Made by a program: the position numbers and the translations under genes. A DNA stretch of 64,000 nt, from the NCBI GenBank assembly GCA_035651635.1, contig DASRFK010000095.1:8630-72629 (forward strand), written 5' to 3'. A model generated the notes under the pieces. The model did not search any database, was not told the origin of the DNA, and worked only from the letters and a program-made list of their open reading frames with translations. This DNA comes from JANXQE01 sp035651635. GTDB lineage: Bacteria; Verrucomicrobiota; Verrucomicrobiia; Limisphaerales; UBA8199. Positions 7,038-13,367 of this stretch are shown one piece after another. Numbering within the stretch: the first letter of the stretch is position 1; every line of letters begins with the position of its first letter.

Positions 7038-7718
7038 TTACGACAAAAAGTCTCGGCCATCCGGTTGCGCCTCTCCATGAGCATGGTCGTGTGCGCGGAC
7101 CACGCGCCGGGCGGGATCTCCCAGAGTGCGAGTTAACCGCTCCCGGAGTTGTAGACGCGCGCGCAGTAGTCGCACTTTGGTGTTGGCTTCGCTCAAACCC
7201 AAGGCCTCCGCGGTTTCCTTTATGGAAAGACCCTCCACGTCTCGCAATAGAAAGACCAACCGGTGTTTCTCGTCCAACTGACCCAGAGCTTCGTCCAACA
7301 GCCGCTTGACCTCGTTCTGTTGCACCAGTTCCTCGGGAGATTGCCGCCAATCGGCAATATATTCCGGGTGCGGGACGGGCTCCGAATCGTTTGGTGCTTG
7401 AGTTGCCTCTTCGAGCGAGACGGTGTCCAACCCGTTGCGTTTTCGGATGATCTTGAGAGCCGCGTGAGTGGCAATGCGCAGCAGCCAGGTGGAAAACTTG
7501 GCCTCGCCGCGGAATCGAGGCAGGCTTTCCAGAGCACTCAAAAACGTCTGCTGGGTGACATCCTGGGCGTCCTGTTCCTGGCGAAGCATCCTCAAGCCCA
7601 GGGAGTAAACACGCTGCTCGTAGCGGTTGGCCAGTGATTCGAAGGCATCCAAGTCACCCGCCTTCGCTCGCTGCACCAACTCAGTATCGTCAGTTTCCGG
7701 TCCGATCTGATTTATCAT
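7038..7718 (-). CDS. ECF-type RNA polymerase sigma factor (sigma-70 family)
   Basis: A 226-residue sigma factor. Region 2 is clear at about residues 25-95 (YEQRVYSLGLRMLRQEQDA, DVTQQTFLSALESLPRF, FSTWLLRIATHAALKIIRKR). Region 4 lies at about 150-205 (LFLLRDVEGLSIKETAEALG, then EANTKVRLLRARLQLRERL). There is no region 1 or 3, as expected for ECF factors. The C-terminal His-rich tail (RAHDHAHGEAQPDG) is unusual. It is paired with the anti-sigma factor immediately downstream. A MITE-like hairpin element sits 31 bases upstream of the start codon, so its promoter probably lies inside or beyond that element. Confidence 0.92.
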   Translation of the reverse strand: MINQIGPETDDTELVQRAKAGDLDAFESLANRYEQRVYSLGLRMLRQEQDAQDVTQQTFLSALESLPRFRGEAKFSTWLLRIATHAALKIIRKRNGLDTVSLEEATQAPNDSEPVPHPEYIADWRQSPEELVQQNEVKRLLDEALGQLDEKHRLVFLLRDVEGLSIKETAEALGLSEANTKVRLLRARLQLRERLTRTLGDPARRVVRAHDHAHGEAQPDGRDFLS

Positions 7719-7748
7719 GCAAAAGAGGCCTCTGCGCGAAAACCTCTG

Positions 7749-7871
7749 AGAGCGTGTTTTAGAATTCGTTTGGAGTCCCGCCTTCAGGCGGTTTTGGCGC
7801 CGGGCCGCCTAAAGCCGGGACTCCGAACCCTATACGCCCACGCCCAAGTCGGCATTTTTAAAACACGCTCT
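7749..7871. repeat. MITE-like nested inverted-repeat element
   Basis: A 123-base element bounded by perfect 13-base terminal inverted repeats: AGAGCGTGTTTTA (7749-7761) and TAAAACACGCTCT (7859-7871). Inside it is a second inverted repeat of 20-base arms (7772-7791 and 7805-7824, 18 of 20 paired) starting GGAGTCCCG. It has no coding capacity. The structure fits a miniature inverted-repeat element or a palindromic repeat unit inserted in the promoter region of the ECF sigma gene. No clear target-site duplication is visible. Confidence 0.75.
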
Positions 7872-8156
7872 GAAGGAATACAACATTTCTAAATCGAATA
7901 CACCACAAAGAACCTTGATATCTTCATCCATTGTCTGATTCGGCTCGCCAGCCAACAATCCTCCGTCGGCAAATTGCCCAAGAATGGATGCCGAGAAAAA
8001 CCTGGGGAGGGCAGGGGGTTGTGCTATAGTTCGTAAGAATCGGACGGTATTTTCAAGACCGGTAAATCCTCTCGGGAATATGTTCCTTGATGATTTGAAA
8101 CCCGATGCCCGGGAACAGTTCTGAAAAGAGCCACCGCGAAGCAACAAAGCATTTCG
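7872..8156. other. Intergenic region without a recognisable gene
   Basis: Frames are open on both strands, but none has recognisable protein features. Nothing further is supported. Confidence 0.35.
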
Positions 8157-8348
8157 ATGAAGATTGCCAGAATCCTGGACGAAGCGGGCGGTCTCTTTCG
8201 CCTGGAATACGAGAATGGTCGTGGCCAGAAGCAGAACACGCGTCTCGAGGCCGTGACGTACGAACAAGCCCTGCGCGAGGCAAGGTCTTACCTGGAAATC
8301 GGCGATCGCGACTGCGACGCCGAGGGTGCTCAGTGGGATATCGAATAA
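8157..8348 (+). CDS. Hypothetical small acidic protein
   Basis: A 63-residue protein, starting MKIARILDEAGGLFRLEYEN and ending DCDAEGAQWDIE. Composition is normal for a folded cytoplasmic protein with a predicted beta-hairpin followed by a helix (YEQALREARSYL). No family is recognised and the ribosome site is weak. It lies tail-to-tail with the RRM protein gene. Coding character is better than that of neighbouring frames, but proof is lacking. Confidence 0.6.
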   Translation: MKIARILDEAGGLFRLEYENGRGQKQNTRLEAVTYEQALREARSYLEIGDRDCDAEGAQWDIE

Positions 8349-8376
8349 AGCCGCGCACCGAATGACTATCGATCGC

Positions 8377-8407
8377 AAAAAAGGCGCGAGGCCATCGGCC
8401 CCGCGCC
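8377..8407 (-). terminator. Rho-independent terminator of the RRM gene
   Basis: On the minus strand an 11-base stem (10 of 11 paired, arms 8383-8393 and 8397-8407) with a three-base loop is followed by six T residues (8377-8382). It lies about 20 bases after the stop codon of the RRM protein gene. Confidence 0.8.
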
Positions 8408-8426
8408 CGCGATCAAAAAGGATTGC

Positions 8427-8747
8427 TTAGTTCCGCCGGCCGTAGCCCGCTTGGGCGCCGCGCTCGCGGCCGCCGCCAAAACCACCTCCGGTCCGCTCTT
8501 CGCGGGGACGCGCTTCATTGACGGTGAGATTGCGGCCACCGAGATCGGCGCCATTGAGCGCGTTGATGGCATTTTGCGCCTCTTCCGGCGAACTCATGGT
8601 GATGAAAGCGAAGCCGCGTGGGCGGCCGGTCGCGCGATCCATCATGAGATTGGCCTCGGTGACCGTGCCGTGCGCCGCGAAGGCGTCCTGCAGGTCATTT
8701 TCGGTGGTATTAAACGAGAGGTTTCCCACGAATAATTTGGTGTTCAT
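8427..8747 (-). CDS. RRM-domain RNA-binding protein (paralogue 1)
   Basis: A 106-residue protein with one RNA recognition motif at residues 3-80: RNP2 is LFVGNL and RNP1 is RGFAFITM. A Gly/Arg-rich tail follows (RTGGGFGGGRERGAQAGYG). Such bacterial Gly-rich RRM proteins bind single-stranded RNA and are often cold- or stress-induced. It is very similar to the protein encoded at 10149-10457 on the opposite strand, which points to a local inverted duplication around infC. It has its own terminator at 8377-8407. The upstream region, 8748-9060, is shared with infC. Confidence 0.93.
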   Translation of the reverse strand: MNTKLFVGNLSFNTTENDLQDAFAAHGTVTEANLMMDRATGRPRGFAFITMSSPEEAQNAINALNGADLGGRNLTVNEARPREERTGGGFGGGRERGAQAGYGRRN

Positions 8748-9060
8748 GTGATGTTTTCAGTGTCCTTAGTCTTACCCTGTTATTCCCATACTGTTCCCGA
8801 TCTTCGGGTTTCAAATCATCACTGAACGAAGTTCACCTGAGGATTTACCATGTGCTGGAAGCTACAAGCTATCTGTCAGACGCAGCTAGAATGCACCTTG
8901 ATGGCGCAATAGCAAGCGCGAACTTCAAAACAGCCCTTATCAGATATTCCGCTTGCTCGGCGGCCTGGCTGTGCGAGACTTCAGATGTGTTAATTGTTAA
9001 TTGCTCTTCGTTTCGCGCCCTCGGGTCGCGCGCGGATGTTCTACTAAACAAGGGGGCTCT
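8748..9060. other. Divergent leader region between RRM gene and infC
   Basis: A region of about 310 bases with no supported gene. It must hold the promoters of the minus-strand RRM gene and of infC. Near its right end are the GC-rich repeat 'tcgcgccctcgggtcgcgcg' and an AGGGGG ribosome-site candidate at 9051-9056, immediately ahead of the proposed infC start. Confidence 0.4.
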
Positions 9061-9696
9061 CTGAGTCGCCCTTTTGGCTCCCGTTCATTTCATCCCAAAG
9101 AACCGCTGCACCGGCGCAACGGCAAGATCCGGGCGCGCGAGGTCCGGGTCCTGGACGAAACCAAACAACAGCTCGGGGTGATGTCCCTCAATGACGCACT
9201 TCGATTGGCTCAAACCAAGCAGCTGGATCTCGTCGAGACGGTCCCGAACGCAATGCCGCCCATTTGCCGGATCGTCAACTACGGCAAGTTTCTTTACGAG
9301 GAATCCAAGCGCAGCAAGGAGTCCCGGGCTCCTCAATCTGCCAGCCGCATGAAGGAGCTCCAGCTCTCTCCCGCCATTGACCCGCATGATCTGGCGGTCA
9401 AACGCGATCACGCCATCCAGTTCCTGTGCGACGATCTCAAAGTGCGGATTAAGCTGCGATTCAAGGGGCGTCAAAAGGCCCATAAGGAAGTTGGATTTCA
9501 GGTGGTAAATAAATTCGTCAGCGACATCGCCTTATACGGCCATGCTGATTCGCCTCCCAAAATGCTCGGCGACCGCGACCTCAATGTAGTCCTGACTCCG
9601 CTCCACCGGGATAAGCGGGCCAAAAACCCTCGCGCTACGACGCCGGCTGCCGCGGCCGCAACTCAGGCACGCCCGGTTGCCCAGGAGCAGGGTTGA
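9061..9696 (+). CDS. infC: Translation initiation factor IF-3
   Basis: IF-3 is clear: an N-domain with RRNGKIRAREVRVLD and LGVMSLNDALRLAQTKQLDL, the linker region (CRIVNYGKFLYEE), and a C-domain (IKLRFKGRQKAHKEVGFQ, GDRDLNVVLTPL), plus an Ala-rich tail. IF-3 binds the 30S subunit and discriminates against non-standard start codons. No in-frame ATG or GTG lies before the conserved region. The best start is CTG at 9061, four bases after AGGGGG, giving 211 residues; a TTG at 9001 is the alternative. A non-canonical start matches the AUU autoregulation known for Escherichia coli infC. rpmI and rplT do not follow; a repeat-rich gap does. Confidence 0.93.
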   Translation: MSRPFGSRSFHPKEPLHRRNGKIRAREVRVLDETKQQLGVMSLNDALRLAQTKQLDLVETVPNAMPPICRIVNYGKFLYEESKRSKESRAPQSASRMKELQLSPAIDPHDLAVKRDHAIQFLCDDLKVRIKLRFKGRQKAHKEVGFQVVNKFVSDIALYGHADSPPKMLGDRDLNVVLTPLHRDKRAKNPRATTPAAAAATQARPVAQEQG

Positions 9697-10148
9697 AATC
9701 CGAAATTCGAAGGCCGAAACCCGAATCGAAGGGCAAAATCTCGAGGTCGAAAAAGCGCCCGGAGCCGCATCAACCTTAGATTCGGGCTTCGGCCTTTGCC
9801 GAGCGAGGCCGCAGAAAGGCGGAAAAAAATTCGAGCGAAACCGCAGTAAGCCCTCTCCACTTTTTGCGTCTCTGGCGAGGGCGGTTTTCTTGATTCGGAG
9901 TTCGGGTTCGACCTTCGGATTTCGAGGTTCGGATTTGGAGAAATGGGAAGTTACGCTCCCTCACCGCTCGAAATCCTGATTCGCGGCTTGCTATTGCCGC
10001 GAAACCGGTCACAGTCAGCCCATCTCTTGATACGTTTTCCACTTCCATGACATGGAAATCTTGCTTGAACTCCGTTCAACGTGGATTTGAGACCCGACCG
10101 ACGGGAACATTATGGCGAGCGTAGAACTGTCCGGAACAGTCTAAATGT
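9697..10148. repeat. Repeat-rich intergenic region after infC
   Basis: There is no gene here. Two blocks of the dispersed CCGAA-type repeat face each other: 9695-9760 (words like gaaatccgaaattcgaagg) and 9893-9945 (words like ggttcgaccttcggatttc). They could fold into a long imperfect hairpin. The remainder, 9946-10148, should contain the promoter and leader of the second RRM gene. Confidence 0.5.
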
Positions 10149-10457
10149 ATGAGCACGAAGTTATTCGTCGGCAATCTCGACTTCAAGGTTACTGAAAATG
10201 ACCTGCAAGATGCGTTCGCCGCCCACGGCACCGTCATGGAGACCAACCTCGTTACTGACCGGACGACGGGCCGGCCGCGCGGTTTTGCTTTCGTTACTAT
10301 GAGTTCGGCTGAAGAAGCCCAAAAAGCAATCGATGCCCTGAACGGCAAAGATTTAGGTGGGCGCGCTTTAAACGTGAATGTTGCTCGTCCACGCGAGGAA
10401 CGCTCGGGTGGCGGGGGGCGAGGTGGCTACGGGGGCGGTCGCCGGGACGGTTATTGA
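10149..10457 (+). CDS. RRM-domain RNA-binding protein (paralogue 2)
   Basis: A 102-residue RRM protein: RNP2 is LFVGNL, RNP1 is RGFAFVTM, and a short Gly/Arg tail follows (RSGGGGRGGYGGGRRDGY). It is near-identical in layout to the protein at 8427-8747. The pair flanks infC in opposite orientations. Likely role: binding of structured or cold-stabilised mRNA. A candidate terminator lies 134 bases downstream at 10591-10631, inside the N-terminal part of the next frame. Confidence 0.93.
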   Translation: MSTKLFVGNLDFKVTENDLQDAFAAHGTVMETNLVTDRTTGRPRGFAFVTMSSAEEAQKAIDALNGKDLGGRALNVNVARPREERSGGGGRGGYGGGRRDGY

Positions 10458-10464
10458 CCGGGCG

Positions 10465-11217
10465 ATGTCGTTGAGCTCGAGGCAAAAGCTGGGCATGGCT
10501 GGAAAAGCGCCGGCCACTCGGCCATTCGCGAAGCCCATCGCCAGTCCCAGCCTGGCTGCACTGCCCAAAACAGTGATTCTTCCTCACACACCCAGGCGCG
10601 CGCAGCGATTCATCGCCTGGGCAGTTTTTTTCGTGGAGAAGCTTGTCACCTCGTCCCTGCGCTGCCATTGGCGTGACTTTTCCGGGTTAACCAACGCGCC
10701 CCCCAATCAACCGGTGATCTTTTGCCTTTGGCACAATCGCCTGGCTATTTCCATGCTGGTCCATCGGCGCCATCCCCGCAAGCTGGCTGCCTTGGTTAGC
10801 GCCAGCAAGGACGGTGCGCTACTCGCCGCGGTTTTGGGACGATTTGGAGTCGAACAAGTACGCGGTTCCAGCAGTCGGCGCGGTCCGCAGGCTTTGTTGG
10901 AACTCACTAGCCACGCTCGACGAGGATATGATTTGGCCATCACTCCGGATGGACCGCGAGGACCACGCTATACTGTGCAGAACGGCGTCATCGCGCTGGC
11001 GCAACTCACCGGCTTGCCCATTATCCCGGTAACCTGCAATACCCGCCGCAAACTCTGCCTCAAAAGCTGGGATCGGTTTCAAATCCCTTTTCCCTTCTCG
11101 CACTGCGAACTGATTCTTGACGAGCCGATTCACGTGCCGCGAGAGGCTGATGGCGCCGAAAGAGAAGAACGGCGCCGGAAACTCGAGACCAGCCTGCGCC
11201 AGAGTTCTCACGATTGA
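10465..11217 (+). CDS. DUF374-type lysophospholipid acyltransferase family protein
   Basis: The recognisable domain begins around QRFIAWAVFFVEKL and includes CLWHNRLAIS (the H...N/D acyltransferase signature region), SASKDGALLAAVLGRFG and the loop YDLAITPDGPRGPRY, ending near IPVTCNTRRK. This matches DUF374 proteins, related to LpxL/PlsC-type acyltransferases of lipid A or phospholipid assembly at the inner membrane. The start is uncertain: ATG 10465, ATG 10495 or GTG 10573 are all possible. The first 35 residues from 10465 do not look conserved, and a terminator-like hairpin overlaps codons around 10591-10631, favouring a later start. Confidence 0.82.
   Translation: MSLSSRQKLGMAGKAPATRPFAKPIASPSLAALPKTVILPHTPRRAQRFIAWAVFFVEKLVTSSLRCHWRDFSGLTNAPPNQPVIFCLWHNRLAISMLVHRRHPRKLAALVSASKDGALLAAVLGRFGVEQVRGSSSRRGPQALLELTSHARRGYDLAITPDGPRGPRYTVQNGVIALAQLTGLPIIPVTCNTRRKLCLKSWDRFQIPFPFSHCELILDEPIHVPREADGAEREERRRKLETSLRQSSHD
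10591..10631 (+). terminator. Candidate terminator of RRM gene 2 inside the next frame
   Basis: CCCAGGCG (10591-10598) pairs perfectly with CGCCTGGG (10614-10621), followed by three bases and seven T residues (10625-10631). It looks like a standard intrinsic terminator but overlaps the N-terminal coding part of the acyltransferase. It may attenuate read-through from the RRM gene. Confidence 0.6.
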
Positions 11218-11247
11218 AGCCCAGCCGACGCCGACGGGAGCCTCGGC

Positions 11248-11445
11248 TCAATCCTCGGCGTAGCGGGCCTTCAACATCGCTGAAAAACGAGCCGCTTTTT
11301 CCTTTCGCCGTTTCTTGGCACTCGGTTTTTCAAAGCGCCGATGCAGGCGCACTTGGAGCAGGGTCTGCTCGCGGTCGAGTTTCTTCTTGAGCCGGCGGAT
11401 GGCTTTCTCCACCGGTTCGCCTTTTCTCAGCTTCACCTCAGTCAT
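11248..11445 (-). CDS. rpsU: 30S ribosomal protein bS21
   Basis: The 65-residue basic protein MTEVKLRKGEPVEKAIRRLK... with the conserved RFEKPSAKKRRKEK segment is bS21, a small-subunit protein near the anti-Shine-Dalgarno helix that takes part in initiation. Length and sequence are typical. Its ATG lies eight bases inside the end of the upstream conserved hypothetical gene, so translation is likely coupled. It is convergent with the acyltransferase gene; no T-rich terminator is visible in the short gap. Confidence 0.95.
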   Translation of the reverse strand: MTEVKLRKGEPVEKAIRRLKKKLDREQTLLQVRLHRRFEKPSAKKRRKEKAARFSAMLKARYAED

Positions 11446-11833
11446 AATTCAGCTCGAGCCGGTAACGCAATAGCGTGTGGCAGGGGACTTTTTCGCGGTC
11501 GCCTCGTTTGCGTGTTCCCTGGCACCGGAGTTCGCCGGTGGCCACTTTGCGCCGTTCGCCGACCGCCTGGGCCAGCGCTTCGCTCAAATCAAAATCACCT
11601 CTCGCGCATTCGACGCCCGGGCAGGCAAACCACAGCGCCGATTTCGCATGCTCCACATTCATTTTGCATTTTAACTCCCCGTTTTTCGTGACCCCCAAAG
11701 CGTCGTAATACTCCAACGTCACTTTCAGAGACTTCAGAGAGGGGAACTTCTGCGCCATCGAGGGAGATCCGTTAATCTCTTCTCGCTGCTTCAACTGATA
11801 TTCCTGTCGCGGGTTCCGTTTCGGTATGTGCAT
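11438..11833 (-). CDS. Conserved hypothetical protein with Cys pairs, coupled to bS21
   Basis: A 131-residue protein beginning MHIPKRNPRQEYQLKQR, with a beta-rich central part (SLKSLKVTLEYYDALGVTKN) and cysteines in WFACPGVECARGDFDL, RCQGTRKRG and EKVPCHTLLRYRL. The four-cysteine pattern suggests a metal site. An ATG at 11875 would add 14 residues, but AGAAGG is better placed ahead of 11833. It overlaps rpsU by eight bases. The family is not recognised by name; the link to bS21 hints at a translation-related role, which is inference. Confidence 0.75.
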   Translation of the reverse strand: MHIPKRNPRQEYQLKQREEINGSPSMAQKFPSLKSLKVTLEYYDALGVTKNGELKCKMNVEHAKSALWFACPGVECARGDFDLSEALAQAVGERRKVATGELRCQGTRKRGDREKVPCHTLLRYRLELNYD

Positions 11834-12127
11834 TGAGTTCGGCCTTCTAAACCAGCTCGCAGCGGTGTCGTTCATCTGGGAGCCTGAACCATTTTCTGCC
11901 TGGGCCCATCGACGACAATATTTTCAACATTCGGTGCGTGCATGCGAAGGTTAACTTGAACTGGATGGGGTCCTGCGGCACTGTCCATTCGGGAAGTCGC
12001 CCTCGAAGGGGTATGCGCTGGTACGTATCCAGACCAGTACCTTACGACGAAAAGGTCGCGAACGCTAATGCTTTAATGCTATAGATCCGATAGCTCGCGG
12101 CTATGCCCCAAAACCTTCCCTCCGAGG

Positions 12128-13012
12128 TCAGTCAGCAAACCCCTTCACAATCTCAATGTACTGGTGCAAGGCGCGCGAGTCATTGCCGCGGTTCCAGGCA
12201 ATGCAGTAGTCGCTGATGACCGGCGGGCTCAATGGCCGAAAAGCCACTCCGTGGCGGGCCTGTCGCTTGAGGTGCTCGCGCCCCAGGGTTACGCCCAAGC
12301 CCTCAGCGACGAAGGTGATAAGGGTGGCTTCCACTTCGGCTTCCTGGAGAACTCGGGGCGTAAAGCCAGCTTGTTGGCAGATGCGGTTCAGCCACTCCCG
12401 AAAGCCCGGATGCGTCTTCTCGGACATCGCCACAAAAAACATGCTTTCCAATTCCGCCAGCGAGATTTGGCGCTTGCGCGCCAAGCGGTGTTTCTCTGGG
12501 ACCACCACCACCGTCCGATGCCGGGCGATGCTTTCCCAATGCAACCCGGCAGCCATTGGCGGAGGAGGTGAACCCACAAAGCCCAGATCGATCTTGCGGG
12601 CTTCGAGGGCCCGGAATTGCTCAGCCGGGTTCATATCGAAGAGGTTCAGGGCAATGTGGGGAAAAGCCTGGCGGAACGCCTTTAAACTCTCCGGCAGCAA
12701 CTCGAAATCGAAGTTCGGCAGATAGGCAATATTCAATTGGCCGGTTTCTCCGCGGCTCAGCCGTTGGACCGCGAGAATGCTCTCGCTCGCCAACCCCAGG
12801 ATGCGCCGGGCATCCAGCAGGAACGCCCGGCCTTCCTGTGTCAGGGCCACCTGGCTCTGGGACCGGTTCAGCAGCCGAACGCCGATTTCCTCCTCGAGAT
12901 TATGGATCTGGCGCGTGAGTGAGGGTTGAGCCAAATGCAATTTCGCAGCGGCCTTGGTGAAGCTGAGATTCTCCGCCACCGCGACGAAGTAGCGCAGGTG
13001 ACGCAGTTCCAT
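12128..13012 (-). CDS. LysR-family transcriptional regulator
   Basis: A 294-residue LysR protein. The N-terminal winged helix-turn-helix is textbook (MELRHLRYFVAVAENLSFTK, then AAAKLHLAQPSLTRQIHNLE). The effector domain follows from about residue 90 (GQLNIAYLPNFDFELLPESL). The frame extends upstream to 13120, but the Met at 13012 is the standard LysR start. It is divergent from the secreted glycosidase gene at 13368, so it may regulate it as well as itself; the 355-base gap would hold the sites. Inducer unknown. Confidence 0.93.
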   Translation of the reverse strand: MELRHLRYFVAVAENLSFTKAAAKLHLAQPSLTRQIHNLEEEIGVRLLNRSQSQVALTQEGRAFLLDARRILGLASESILAVQRLSRGETGQLNIAYLPNFDFELLPESLKAFRQAFPHIALNLFDMNPAEQFRALEARKIDLGFVGSPPPPMAAGLHWESIARHRTVVVVPEKHRLARKRQISLAELESMFFVAMSEKTHPGFREWLNRICQQAGFTPRVLQEAEVEATLITFVAEGLGVTLGREHLKRQARHGVAFRPLSPPVISDYCIAWNRGNDSRALHQYIEIVKGFAD

Positions 13013-13367
13013 AACGTGGCCGGGACTGTAGCAGGATTGTGCGCCTTGGCAACGGATTGAGCGAGGCGCGGGAAACGCGAAGTTTCGCACACAAGCGCAT
13101 TGCTTTGCTGCGTTTGTCAAGAGCGCCCCTTTTTTTTGCCTGAAGCATCAAACAGAAAAATGATTCGAAGAGGAGAGGTGATTGCCTTCCAGGTGCAGCC
13201 CAGGCTTGCCCGCTTAGGTTTCCAACCGGAACGACAACTCACCGGACGCTGCAAAACAGGGAAAGACTTTGCCAGTCGATGGTGAGCTTTTCTGCTTTCG
13301 ACCGGGTATTACCCGGTTCCGTGGCGAGGTTGCCACAGACGGCGGCCAAACCAATAAAGCGCAACGG
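13013..13367. other. Divergent promoter region between lysR and the glycosidase gene
   Basis: No gene is supported. A stretch of eight T residues near 13130 and purine-rich 'gaagaggagaggtga' near 13170 are the only notable runs. I could not pick out a clear T-N11-A LysR box. Confidence 0.35.
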
